Source: Panicum virgatum
Lineage: Eukaryota; Streptophyta; Magnoliopsida; Poales; Poaceae
Reading direction: 5' to 3'
Length of the DNA stretch: 64,000 bases
NCBI RefSeq assembly: GCF_016808335.1
Contig: NC_053144.1
Location: 19,948,403 to 20,012,402, forward strand
The notes under the pieces were generated by a model. The model saw only the letters and a list, made by a program, of their open reading frames with translations. It had not been told where the DNA came from and did no database searches. This document shows positions 22,215-34,039 of this stretch, one piece after another (the first letter of the stretch is position 1; each line of letters opens with the position of its first letter). The position numbers and the translations under genes are program-made.

Positions 22215-23102
22215 CAGGCTTCCACCTTTCGGTCGAATTTCGCCGAAATTTCGGTGTTTTTTTCGTTTTCGCTAGTTACCGGGAAGAAAAATTTCGGTAT
22301 TTTTTGTATTTTTCGTTTTCAAATTTCAAAATTCAAAAATATTTATAAAAAATTCGAAAAAAATATGATAAAAAATTAGGTGTTCTTCTGAGCAAATAGG
22401 ACTAGAACACACTCAAATCTAAGATCATTTGCTAGGCTAAAATTGCATTTTAGTTGAAAAATAAGGTTATTTGTAGTCTAATAATGTAGAATTTATAGCT
22501 TTTTAGTATCCGACGCAGCTTGGCATTTCTCCAGACCCCTCCTCGCTCTATACAAATTATATTTTAGGAATTCTCTATACAAATTGAATAAAAAAATTCA
22601 AACACTGTCACATGAATTGATAACCAATTCAAATCATGTTTGTCCTGGATTTAAAACAACTTTCAATTGGATCAACCAATGTCCCTAAAATTTAATAGGC
22701 ATATCCGCAATAACAAGAATAATAAAAGTCTAGTTGAGACCTAAGAGAGAAAATGGAAGTTGTCACATGAAATGACAAGACTTTTAATTGGTAGTTTTTG
22801 AAATAATTAAATAACTTTCAAACCATTGCTCAAATGAAAAAGTTCCTGAAACAAAAGTTGTAGATATCGAAAAACTGAACAAAGTTGGTATTCAAAAGTT
22901 TTTCATTTGACCTCCGAAACAGTACGAAAATCACAACGGACATCATTTTCCGGTCGAATTCACCGAAATTTCGGTCGGAATTCACCGAAATTTCGTTTTT
23001 TGAATTTGAATTCTCTTTTCGTTCGGAATTAGCGAAATTTCGGCCGAAATTTCATTTCCAGGAGTTGGCGGGATTCGGTAGAAAACGAAAAGGTGAACCC
23101 TG
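22215..23102. mobile_element. non-autonomous hAT element upstream of the DUF1218 gene
   Basis: An 8-bp target duplication GTTCGGCG (22207-22214 and 23103-23110) flanks an 888-bp insertion. Its ends are inverted: CAGGCTTCCACCTTTCG on the left and, reverse-complemented, CAGGGTTCACCTTTTCG on the right. Multiple TTTCGG/CCGAAA inverted copies follow inside each end. There is no transposase. The 8-bp duplication and CAGGG-type ends indicate hAT. It sits about 160 bp upstream of the DUF1218 start codon, in the proximal promoter. Confidence 0.8.
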
Positions 23103-23224
23103 GTTCGGCGTGCCGCGCCGTGTCATTTGTCAACCCAAGAGTTCTTTTGCTCTTTTTTTCCCTCGAGAAACGCGCGCGCACCTCGTCAGGTTTAGATGCC
23201 AAATTCAAAATTACAAAACTAGAG

Positions 23225-23830
23225 TATCCCATTGAATATGTGTGACACGCATAGAGTATTAAACGTAAATAAAATAAAAAATAAATTGCATAATTTATTT
23301 ATAAATTAAAAGATAAATCTAATGAGCTTAATTAGACCATACTTAGACACTAATTTGGTAAAATAAACATGTGCTAATGACGGATTAAATGGGCTTAATA
23401 AATTCATCTTGTAATTTATAATTGAGTTATGTAATTATTTTTTTGATTAGTCAATGTTTAATATTTCCAATATGAAAAGATTTGCTTTCAAAAACTTTTA
23501 CACGGTGTATCTAAATAAGATAATTTTTTGTCAAAAAACCTCACATCGAATATTTAGACACGTGTATGAAGTAATAAATGATAAAATAAAAAATTGAATT
23601 GCACAGTTCGGGTATAAATTGCGAGACAATTTTTTTGAGCTTAATTGCGTTATGATTTAACAATGTGATGCTACATTAAATATTTGCTAATTAATGATGA
23701 ATTAATTAGGTTTAATAAATTCATCTCACAGTTTACAGGCAGGATTAAAAGAGTAGTTTCTAACGAATTCTCAATCAAAAAATATTTTGTAGAAACCAAA
23801 TCAAACACATAAAATTGGAACTCGATTAGA
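23225..23830. repeat. AT-rich MITE-like segments
   Basis: Two successive blocks (about 23235-23480 and 23515-23830) share a pattern: TTAGACAC, attaaat, aattgcacagtt or aattgcataattt, then gagcttaatta and a downstream aataaattcatct. This pattern is common to a grass Tourist-type MITE family, of which 61425-61658 in this window is a better-preserved copy. Boundaries cannot be set. Confidence 0.45.
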
Positions 23831-24147
23831 TAACCCAGCAAACAAAGAGGAGAGAAATAATGCGGCTGCCGGGCCTGAAAGACGATGGGTCTTGAATCTT
23901 TGCGCTGAGCTAATCAATTCCTTTTCATCTTCTAAATGTCATTTGCTGCATTTATTCTTAATTGTTATCATGAGTGGGTGCATCAATAATATTAGAAGGT
24001 AGAAAGACCATATAGATAGTCTGATCCAATGGATATACGAGTTCACTGGAAACAATCGAATGGTCAAAATAATGTAGCTGAGTTTTGAGAGAAATAGATA
24101 TTAGTGCTTTGTGGTGAGGACTAATTATATAGATTTTATAGATAGCT

Positions 24148-24655
24148 TGATAAAGGAAGCTAAGTTTCAATGACTATCCATAACATCCAAGTTCGCCTTC
24201 GTCCTGTCCAATGTACTTTTTATATTTTTCATCCAAGTTCTCGAGAAGAAACCGTACAAGGGTATGCTATTTCTACCCCTTTTTTAATCTTGTTTTTTTA
24301 CTTATATAAGACAATTTTCTCTAGTGGCATCTAGATTACACGTCGGTTCATCTGTTGGCCTATGTCAATATGTTTTGGTTCCTCGTAGTCGACTAGAGGA
24401 CCGATCTTGATGTTGAGAATTTGGGAGGCTGGAAACACAAAAATACGATGTCCAAGTCTGCATTTGTCGGAAAATATATGAATGTAATTTCTGGGCGTTG
24501 GATCTTGAGGGAACGGCTCAGACGTTGCCAAAGCCTCACCAACATGGGCCGGCCCGGCCGGGTTCTTCTGTCGGATGTGGACCAGTGTTACTCTTTCTTT
24601 TCTCTCCCTTCAGGCCTGCACTCTGCAGCAGCCTTAAACCCCTCCTCCTCCGCCG
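24148..24655 (+). promoter_or_regulatory. distal promoter of NRPA2, duplicated in front of NOC2
   Basis: This segment is a diverged copy of 60975 to about 61730, upstream of NOC2. Shared stretches include TAAAGGAAGCTAAGTTTCAATG, GGGCGTTGGATCTTGAGGGA followed by ACGGCTCAGACGTTGCC, GGGTTCTTCTGTCGGATGTG and GGCCTGCACTCTGCAGCAGC. A TGGGCC (site II-like) element lies at 24545-24550. The MULE at 24656-34283 separates it from the 5' UTR it once joined. Confidence 0.8.
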
Positions 24656-24895
24656 CCTTTTTTGCTTTTTGGCCCTTCATGCGAAAGAAATTCACAAATA
24701 GACCCCTGGTCAAACGTTTTCTGGCAATGGACCCTAGGGTCGGCGCCATGGGCTGTGGCGCCGAGCTTTAACGTCTCGGCGCCATGGCCTGTGGCGCCGA
24801 GCTATCTGCCAGCGTGTCGTCCGCATCGACGTGGCTTATGACGTGGACCTAGACCTCGGCGCCAAGGTCCGTGGCGCCGAGCGTAAATATTTATA
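24656..24895 (+). repeat. MULE left terminal inverted repeat
   Basis: It contains three pairs of GGCGCC...GGCGCCGAG palindromes (24742-24885) and ends in AAATATTTATACACC, a TATA-like sequence that could drive the zinc-finger gene at 25144. It matches 34040-34283 in inverted orientation. Confidence 0.75.
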
Positions 24896-25143
24896 CACCC
24901 CTCCCTTTCTTCCCCGGGGTTCCATCCATTCTTTCACCATCTTCTCAGTTAGTTTCTCAACTCCCACTCGCCAAACCATCCGAATCGAGAAATTGGGCCT
25001 TGGAAATTCCGATTGGAACCGCGTATTTGCAAGAGCAAAGTATCCTCTATCCCCTCCTATATTTTTCACGCATCGATTTGGTATACGATATGTGCATTAT
25101 TGAAATCATTGTTCGTCATTTGGCGCACCACACTATAGCGCCA

Positions 25144-25718
25144 ATGTCTTCGTCAGGATCAACCTACATTCTGTGGAGCAAGTGTGAAGCCACCGTACCC
25201 GAAGGAATTGATGTGCCAATGTGCTTCTGCGGTTCGTTATGCAAGTTCATGCAATCTGATGTTTTAGGCGATGACTACGACATGAGGTTCTTTATGTGTG
25301 ATCCACCTAAGCGATACGGCAAAGACCGGGCCAAGGTAGCAGGACAACAGACGCTATTTTTCTTTGTGACCTAACATTGAGTTATGATTCTAACTTTTGT
25401 TGGACAAAGTCTCCTCCGCCTCTTTGTGATTTTATGCAGTGGTTCGACACCGTGCAGTCGCAGCAGACAAAGGACTTTGTGGAACAACAAGCAAGGTGGG
25501 CTGCAGAACGTTGGCGCCGAATGAAGCACGAGTAACAGCAAGAGGAGAAGCACAAGAAAGAGCAAGAAGAGATCCGCAAGAGGATGGAGGAGGTGGATCG
25601 TAAGGCGGCGGCGGAACGTGAAGCTGACAGTGAGAGAAAGCGAGAGAGGGCACGCCGTGTGAAGGAAGCCGGGCCCGAAGCAATTAGGAATGGCAAATAT
25701 CCTCGGTGCACTCAGTAG
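25144..25718 (+). pseudogene. GRF-type zinc-finger gene of the MULE (1)
   Basis: Exon 1 (25144-25335) and exon 2 (25410-25718) join across a GT-AG intron as RAK|SPPPLCDFMQW. The protein has CFCG, a spaced Cys, MRFFMCDPPKRYG and CDFMQWFDT. This is the Cys arrangement of plant GRF-like zinc-binding proteins commonly found inside grass MULEs. A Glu/Lys/Arg-rich coiled tail follows and ends GKYPRCTQ. An in-frame TAA at 25533-25535 cuts off the coiled tail, about 61 codons before the natural stop. Its function in transposition is not known. Confidence 0.6.
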
Positions 25719-26147
25719 AGTAGTACCATGTAATCCCGGCATTTTACATTCCATAAGGCATGGTAGGTTTAGATGCAACAAGAAATTACCTTGTCACGTG
25801 CACATGCCACTGCAATTAGTTGTTTATGTTTTCAGTTGAGAGCTTGACTCTGTGTGTTGTAACTTTTACCATTAATTTGCAGTTCTAGCCGGGAATATAT
25901 TAAACCTTTGAACTTGTCCTTAATATTTTCGGAGCTTTTCATATCACTAGAATACTAAAAATCACATATTTAATTAATATAACGGTAAGAAATAAGAACT
26001 AAGAAATGCATTACATAATGTGAACCATCACGTTTACATCATAATACAATAATAATGAAACACATATCACACATGCAGTGGCATGGCAGAACCAATTGCA
26101 AACTACAGTAAACAGATTCTGAACTAACCTAACATGCCTTAGGTAAT

Positions 26148-26659
26148 TTAAGAAAACACAACAAACACGACGATATAGCATGTCACTAGCAGTAGGGTAG
26201 TTCTAGTAGCCGTACCCCACACAGCAAACTGCGTTGAGCCTTCTCCGCAGTATCCACCCATTGCAGGTGGTGCAGGCGGAGGTGTAGGGCCCTTTTTCCT
26301 GTGACAAGGACAGTTGCAGTAAGAAATAGTGCATGGGTCATCCTGTGAAGCGGCCGCATTGCTGCTATCATCATCTTCGTCGTCTTTGTTAGCCTCGCTC
26401 ACTTCCTCGTAATGGTTCACCTTGCATTCTAGATCAAAGATCTTTATCTGGAGGTACTCGATGAACTCCTAAACTAAATCAATTGGTGCAGGATCGACCC
26501 ACCTAGTAAAATCATAGTTTTCCGGAGCATCGAAAGACTGCAAAACGAATTTCATGTAAGGTGTCTCAATGAAGATAAATAAATGAAACAACCGAGTATT
26601 ACCCATGCGCGTGGGCATTTGAAGAAACGCCGACCGCCATCCATCCCGTCGGTGAACAT
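26148..26659 (-). pseudogene. GRF-type zinc-finger gene of the MULE (2)
   Basis: Minus strand, two joined blocks: 26659-26603 (GGRRFFKCPRAW, the core of a GRF zinc finger) and 26537-26148. The second block has NYDFTRWVDP, a predicted coiled segment (EFIEYLQIKIFDLECKV), an acidic stretch, a CNCPCH cluster and a hydrophobic C-terminal segment (TTLLLVTCYIVVFVVFS) that could anchor it in a membrane. A TAG at 26471-26469 interrupts the frame. The N-terminal CxCG part of the finger is not visible upstream. Confidence 0.55.
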
Positions 26660-27144
26660 CTGTAATAAGCCAGTCGCCTCACCTCGCCTAGTTGCATTGC
26701 CTCCTCTTTCTGTAAACCGCTACCACCGGTTCCCCGACCCCAACACACGCACGCGCCCGCCCACACACACATCGTCTGCCGCCTGGCTCCGGCCGGCGCT
26801 CACTGGCGCCATCTGCTAGAGGCGGCCGCTAGGCACGGCTCATTCAATTTGTCATTGATTAAATCACGAAAAAAATTTACAAGAGCTTCTCTTATTTCAC
26901 GAGCATTATGGAACCCACAAACATAACAAATTGACATCGATAATATCCATGGAACCAAATGATAAGTACAGTACAGCCAAAATAAAAACAGACAGCACAG
27001 TCCGTAGTGTTCAAACATAACAGTCCATAGTACAGTCCATAGTGTTCAAACACAACAAATAACATCCTAGTCCATGAATTGAAATAATACAAAAGCTCCA
27101 TATTACATAACATTCAGAGTCGTACCATGCATAGTCAAACACCC
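26660..27144. other. spacer inside the MULE
   Basis: 26660-26830 is GC-rich and may have been the 5' end of the minus-strand zinc-finger gene. 26830-27120 is AT-rich, with the phrase ACAGTCC(A/G)TAGT repeated around 27000-27045. No supported gene. Confidence 0.4.
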
Positions 27145-29827
27145 TCACTGTCTCCTAGTCTTACCCTTGCCCTTGCGTCCGAGGGCGTCGGTGTCTGGAG
27201 TGTAACAATCGCGAGGGCGACGTGCTCTCTGTGCTGGAGGCTGGGACTCCTGCGTGGAAGGAGCTCCCTGAAGCTGAGACTGTCCAATCTTCTCGGCCAT
27301 GTCATCGCCGCTACCTGCCACAGTGTCCTGGACTGAATCCCTTGTGCTCTCCGATGAGCCTTGGCCTCCAGAGGGTCCTGCGTGCAATGATGGCTGTTGT
27401 ACGTCCATCGCACCCACAGTCCTGCACCCACAACGAGCGGCAGCATGCCGTAGTCTACGTGCTAGTCGTTGTAGTTGAACGTTATAATTTGTTCAAGTTA
27501 ATGGAAACTGACGAGTGAAAGAGGTGATATAAAACTTACGGCAAGAAAGTTCTTCAAAGTTGGCTCATCTACTCCTGCCGTTGGAAACTATTCAATGTCA
27601 ACAACGGACTGCTTCAGCGCGTTGCCCTGGAAATAAAGAGAAGAAAATACGAATTCTGATCAAATCTTGAAACTGAATGATAGTCATTGGCTAATCGAAA
27701 TGATCAAATTTGTTTTTGTTAACCTACCACTCGGTCGAGGATAGGAGCAACCTCAACTATCGTGCCACCTCTGGTCGCCAGGTCGTAGGACGTGTCTTTG
27801 TCTTCGGAAGACTGAATGTCCCCGTAGTCCGCCTGTGTCTACTGTCCTTTGAGCTTCGGCTGCGTCGCCAAGGGCGGAGCTTCATGCGGGCCAAAGGGGC
27901 CCATGGCCCCCTGGCTGTGCAAATTTTACACGTAATGAATAGTGATTTTGATACTGTTCATTACTGTAGCAAAAGGGTGGCTCCCCCTCATTCTTCTGAA
28001 ATCGGAGATCAAGCTCCGCCACTGCGTCGCACTCAAGTACCACCCGAGATACGTCCGGAAGTTCTCATTGCTATGTGGATCCTCCTCTGGAATGATGTTG
28101 TCCGCGGCAAGATCCCATTCTTTGATGTAGCTTTGGTGGAGCCTCGCAAAATCAGTGGTCTTTTTCTGTCTCTATCGATCCACCCTGCATCATGAATAGT
28201 GGACAAAATTTTGATAAACAAGTTAGGGGTAACTAGAACATTGTATAAACTGACACTTCAAAAGACTAAAACATCTATTTACTTCATATGTTCTGGACGA
28301 CATGCAAAGATATCATAACTTAAAATAGGATACCGTTCATGGAATGGAAACTTACTTGTGCAACTCGACGGAAGTGGACAACGGACGCACTGGCCACTCC
28401 TGTCTGAAACCAAATTGCCGTGCAACTCTATGCGCCAAGTGGTACTCAACAGCATAAAAGCATATGAGAGGGCACGTCATCGTATACAAATCGTCATCGG
28501 CGAAGTACATGCTGCTGAATTGGATATCAGCTTCCTCCAGGCCATCGTACGGATCCCAAGTGACCTGTGAAAGTTCAAAACTGAATCAAAATATGTCCTT
28601 ATACATGTAATTCTTGCATTCGTATGACAGACAAGTTACTAACCATCGAGTGTGCCAGCGTGTCGTGCTCGTTGCCATACTCCACGTAAGCCCGAGTCAC
28701 TCTCGCATAGTTCACTGTGACCTGGTCCCAAAGATATGCAAAGGTAGGTCGAAGTCGGGGATCTGCCACATTGAACCACTGCCGTCGATCAAGAACCATG
28801 GGGCGTCCAACAGGTATACGGGACCACATCCAAATCTGGAGAAGGTAGACACAACCCCCAATAGACCCGTTCTGCGAGGTGCGTCGGCATGCTTCGCAGA
28901 GCTGGCAATACAAGAAAGCCAGCACAGCGGATTCCCAGCTGTAAAACCCCGCCGTGTCCCAGTCAGTCAAGCGAGGAAGGTACATCCACGACGCGTTGTC
29001 CCCTGCAGATTGGCCATGTGTCAATTTCGATACGATCTATAATTGTAATTGCAGAGTATTAACAATTGAAATGAAATAGTACATCTTACCGGTAGCATCT
29101 GGGAAAAGAACACACCCGAACAAGTGCAGTATCCACGCTTGACAGTACCGCGAAACTATCTGCGCATCGGCATTTGCCGGACAGTGGCCGAAATGTTGCC
29201 GAAGCCAACTGATAGGCACTCCTGAGGTCCGAGTTCTAGGTCCTGCTTCAGGAAGCTCAACCCCGAGGAATCCCTCCACCCGATCCCTCCAACCGTCAGA
29301 CCTGCACTGGCCTGTAACTGCACGGCCTCTAATTTTGAGGCCAAGGATCTTCTGGACGTCCTGTAGTGTCACTGTCATTTCACCACAGGGTAGGTGAAAT
29401 GTATGTGTTTCAGGCCTCCACCTACACAACAAATGGCAAATTATAAGGGTATCTCTCCGAAGCATTCTCAAATAACGTAATAAATGGCATTCTGTGTTGC
29501 AAAGAGAATGTACCTGTCAACCAAAGCTGTAATCGCCGCAGGGTTGAAGTGAGGTAACCCGCGACGAACCTGATACGATACGACGTCAAAGCTTGCCCTC
29601 CTAAGCAGAGGAGTGTACCTCTCATCGTACCGCATCTCCTGCAACCCGTCATGGGTTCGAACACGAAGGGGGGCAGCTCCTGCACAAAGTGATAACACGT
29701 TAAAGAAGCATAAGTATAAGATAAAAGGAATTGAAAAGGTTATGACTGTCCTTACCTCCCCCTCCGCGGTGCGTCGTCCTCGGTGGTTGTGATCGTAGTA
29801 CGGATCTAGAAGGTGCGGAAGCTCCAT
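27145..29827 (-). pseudogene. plant mobile domain (PMD) protein gene of the MULE
   Basis: Multi-exon minus-strand gene. Readable blocks, 5' to 3': MELPHLLDPYYDHNHRG (29827-29759); a block with DGLQEMRYDERYTPLLRRA and GLPHFNPAAITALVDR (about 29690-29515); RWRPETHTFHLPCGEMTVTL through GVPISWLRQHF (about 29425-29090); LPRLTDWDTAGFYSWESAVL through a VDLRQWFN-like RRQWFNVADPRLRP (about 29005-28645); and WDPYDGLEEADIQF (28565 on). The C-terminal tail, YTPDTDALGRKGKGK, stops at 27145. These are hallmarks of the aminotransferase-like plant mobile domain family. Frame does not carry cleanly across the first junction, an in-frame stop occurs near 27590, and a small hAT MITE interrupts it at 27868-28021, so it is decayed. 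Confidence 0.7.
27868..28021. mobile_element. small hAT MITE inside the PMD gene
   Basis: The 8-bp direct repeat CTGCGTCG (27860-27867 and 28022-28029) flanks a 154-bp insert. Its ends carry inverted GGCGGAGCTT / AAGCTCCGCC. Removing it rejoins the PMD coding blocks on each side. Confidence 0.7.
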
Positions 29828-29965
29828 CCTACAACATTAAGTAATCCATTAAAATAAATTCAGACTAAACATTAGTTAAGAAACCAAATACTTTGATTTC
29901 TAAGCAAAAAAATAATTATGTAAGAAAGCAAGGACTAATATTATGTAAGAAAGCAAGTATTACGA

Positions 29966-32910
29966 TTAAGTAACAAAGCAAGTACTCAAGTTATGCCAGA
30001 AAGCAAGGCACATAATTGCAGTAATGGAAACTTCAAATAATTCAAATATGTCTATTACCTGGCTAAGCGGCCAACTGCATGTACGTGTATTGTGGCCTAT
30101 TCTGCCGCATCTATGACAATTGATTGGCTCAGGGTCTTCAACAAAATGTCGTGCTCTACCCCGCCTAGTTCTCCCAGAAATTTGGTCCATACTCATGTCG
30201 TATCTCGATCTCTTTCTAGAACCACGCTTGTTCCAACGCGTACTAGGATCGGCAATGTATACCGGACCCGCGTATGGTGGCCACTGACCTTCGTCTAGGT
30301 ACGGCTCAAAACGGGGTGCCCATGTATGGACCATGCTGTCAACACTTAGCTCCCATGGTATCTTGCTCTCAAAGTTGTAGTTTCGGTGCCGAGCGGCCGC
30401 AACAAAGTGAGAACACGGAAAGTGGAATTGTCTAGTTCTCCCACAAGTACATGAGAAATGAATCAATATAACAACTAACTCCTTGAAGGCAGGGACTCTC
30501 CATCCGATGTTGTTCCACCCCCATTCCGTGACCTGATACTTTCCTGTGGCGTGGTCAAAACACTCCACTTCATGTGTGTGAGCCTTATCCTTTGCCTTTG
30601 CAAGATGACCTAAAGGTTTATCGGGCCATAATTGGTTCGAACTCTGCAGTTGTAGTGCCAGCTCATGTCTCTTATTAAACCATGCGACCAACCTTGAGAA
30701 ACTAAATGCTACGATAGCATTTACAGGCATGCCACGTATGCCTTTAAGTACACTGTTGAACAACTCCGCCATGTTGCTAGTCTGAAACTCCCACCTCCAG
30801 CCACCATGATCATAAACCCTTGACCATTTCTCACGCTCCCTCAGCAATCCTCTAAGCCACAGCCTACATTAGTTGTTTGTTGTTGTTTTTAGCTTCTCCA
30901 ACTGCTCCTGAAAGAATTGCACCTCCAGCTGACGAGCCACCAGCTCAAATAACTTAAAGTTATCCTTAATGTGATCTTTGTCAAACAAATTCTGGGCGAG
31001 ATGACGAGTGCAGTAACGGTGGTGCAATGGGCATATCCCGGGATCTGCTCCTAGACCGCACTTAGGATTCCTTGGTGTCTATCAGATATTACGCCAACCT
31101 CCCTTCCAGGACCAATGACATGTATCCGAACAAGCCGCAAGAACCATCCCCAGCTGTCTTTGTTCTCTATTTCAACCAAGGCAAATGCTAGAGGAACCAG
31201 CGCGTTGTCCGCGTCACATGCAATGGCTACCAAGAGTGTGCCCATGTACTTACCCAAAAGAAATGTACCATCAATGGACAACACTGGACGACAATGCCTG
31301 AAGGCCTCGACGCTCTGGGGGAAGCACCAGAATGCACGCTAGAAAAATTGACGTCCGTCCTACGACCATGCATTTGGTTTTGGGATGTACTCATAATGCA
31401 TGCCTGGATTTGTTGCTTTCATTGCATTCAACAAGGCAGGCAATTTCTCAAATCCCTCCTCCCAATCACCATATATCATCTTCCATGCCCTTTGCTTTGC
31501 CCGCCATGCCTTCCCATATTTTATCCTGTATCCAAACATGTCCTCAACATAGTTTATAATCGTCCGAACCGACAAATTCGGCTGATCCTTCAATGTGCGG
31601 CACAACTTGTTGGCTATGAGGGTCGAGGTCAGCTGTCGATGCTTAAGCTGCAATTCATTTTCCGCACATGTGTGTTGACCAACAACTTTGGTGATCTTGA
31701 ACTTTTTTGTGAGTTTTTGTTTCCGAGCACATACCCGCCAATTGCAGTCAACCTTCTCACAAACAACTGTGTAACATCGGTTCACATAAGAATGCACAAC
31801 TCTGAATGGCCTTTTATGTTTCACAGAGTACTCTTGTAACCATTTACGAATAGAAGCCAAGTCCTTGAATAGAAGACCCTTTGCAAGTTCCGAACGGTCC
31901 CCTGGCTCATGAGGCTCTAGCAACTCGTCCTCTCTTCCTTTAGCAAATGCACCTTGGCAATGTCTGAGATCGCTGAATTCAGGCACTAGTGGATCACGGT
32001 CAGGACATAATCGTCTGAGGAGCTCCCTTTCTTCTTCAGTCAATGGTGCTGTACCAACATAGCGGTCATCATCAGAATCAACAGCTCTTGCCGTTTCATA
32101 AGGCTCCTCATCATCCTCAATTTGAACTTCCACACTGTTAGAAGCCCGGCCGGTACTGGTTGCTGGAGGAACAGGAGGAACAACAATATTATATGCAATG
32201 TCTCCTGCATTGACGCCAGAAAGAAGTAGGGTATTGGCTAAGTGAGTTAAAAACATTCAGATCATAGTGGAAGCATCAATTGGAATGAACATTGCCAAAG
32301 AGCACTGCACTTACTTGGATGATTCTGGCTCAAAGAAATCTCCTGAGCAGGCGTTACATCATCATGATTATGACATTGTGCGGCAGGATCATGAGATATG
32401 CCATCGAAATTAGGGCCGGATTCTGCATCAGGGACCACAACCGTATGTTGCACATTTCCAGAACGGTTTGCTATTGGAGGATCGGGAGGTGCAGGAAACT
32501 CTTTTTCAGGCGATAACTCGCGAGGAGGTGAATGGCAATTATTCCCGGGAGGAGAATGCATATGAGGGCTTGAATCATGTGACAACTTGCTCACAAGCAA
32601 ATCAATTAATGGAATTTCATTCTTCATGACACAATTTACGTAATTCTCCCAATCATCCTGACATGCTATTGGGAGCAGCCGTTTATGATAAGTTAAGCCC
32701 GATTTACCATAGTGAAGTACCCCCCTCAACTTTGATTTCACCGTCATTTGAATTGCAATGAATCAGATCACTACCCCTTGCAAGCACCTCTGCAAACAAC
32801 GGCCGCCCAACAAACAACATAGGGGCCCTTTGCATTCCAACAAATCTAATATTTCCAAAATCATCTTCCTTGACACTTCCCCCATGATAAACGATTACTA
32901 CATTGTCCAT
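29966..32910 (-). pseudogene. MuDR-type transposase of the MULE
   Basis: Minus-strand blocks in order: an N-terminal MDNVVIVYHGG region (32910) and a variable acidic region; a MuDR DNA-binding/zinc domain (about 31870-31560; CNWRVCARKQ, VVGQHTC); the MULE DDE core (about 31300-30900; LSIDGTFL, DNALVPLAFALVEIEN, VGVISDRHQGI); a SWIM zinc finger (about 30450-30390; CTCGRTRQFHFPCSH); and a CCHC knuckle (about 30115-30075; CHRCGRIGHNTRTC). The frame shifts near 32735, stops near 31360 and 31330, shifts again near 31050 and stops near 30870. It cannot encode active transposase. It is followed by the PMD gene on the same strand, the usual order in this type of grass MULE. Confidence 0.8.
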
Positions 32911-34039
32911 CTAGTTGTATGCACAAGACGACAATAATTACGTGTGTAATGTAAAAAAATGAAATTGTTAAAGTTATGGAGACTTGCTAATTAATTTGTA
33001 TCGAATTCCCACTTGAAATTATCTCAAATTACAGAAGCTAGCAAATAAATTTGAAATTTATGTCAAACAAAATTCATGGGTGAATTCAATTGAAAAGTAC
33101 CAACAACTCATTCCCCACCTAAATAGTTGATGAATTCAATTCAAACAAAATTCATTGCCGAATTCAAACAAAAGTAGATCATCAATAGCAGTACTATTTA
33201 AGATCCTAAATGCTATAGTCCCTGAACCCAACATCAAAGCAGAAACTAGCATCTAAACTAGCGAATTTACTCTACCAAATTTACTTTACTACCGAATGTA
33301 CTCTATTTGAAGCTAATTAATTACTTGCGAATTTGTAACATCTAAACTAAACTAGCATATTCGCTAAATAATAACTTGTGAGTTTGTAACACCTGAACTA
33401 AAGATGCATATTTAAATTGCCGTTGCCGTCTAACCTTGACGAACTGCGGATCGCGGGGCAGGGTAGTGGGGAGTAGGCCGCCGCCGCCACGGCCGGCCCC
33501 CAAGCCGGCGAGCAGGGCCGGGCCTCAGGCTCCCCGCTCGGGCCGGCCTTGGCCGCCACGGCAGGCGCGCAGGGGGCGGACCCGGCCTCGCGGGCGGGGG
33601 CCACGCTCCCGGCCGCGCCGAGCCGGGCTGGCCGCTACGCCCACCGGCCATGGGCGGGGGCGACGCGCCTGGGGCCTTGCGGATGGCGCCGCCGGCCGGG
33701 GACGGCGGCCGCGGAAGGCGACGGCGAAGGCGGCCGCGGATGGCCAGCCCCCACGCCGCCGAGCAGAGGCGGTTGTCCACCGCCCCGCGGATGGCCACCA
33801 CACCGGCGAGCAGAGGCGGGCCTCCACCGTGGCCGGCCCCCAGGCGGCGGCGGCCGCGCAGGGCCGCGCTGGAGGGCGTCCCGCGGGGGGGGGGGGGGGG
33901 GGGACGCCGCGCGCGAGCCTCAGCTGGGCGGGCACGGTGGACGCCGAGGGCGGGCGGCGGCTGAGGCGGCGCGACAGGGGAGCGACGCGCGAGAGAGAAG
34001 AGAGATGGAGCGGCGCGGCTGAGGAAGGAACGGCGGCCC
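32911..34039. other. MULE subterminal region
   Basis: 32911-33420 is AT-rich and is probably upstream DNA of the transposase. 33420-34039 is GC-rich with a run of G at about 33886-33903. It gives long open frames on several strands, none with recognisable domains. Confidence 0.45.
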
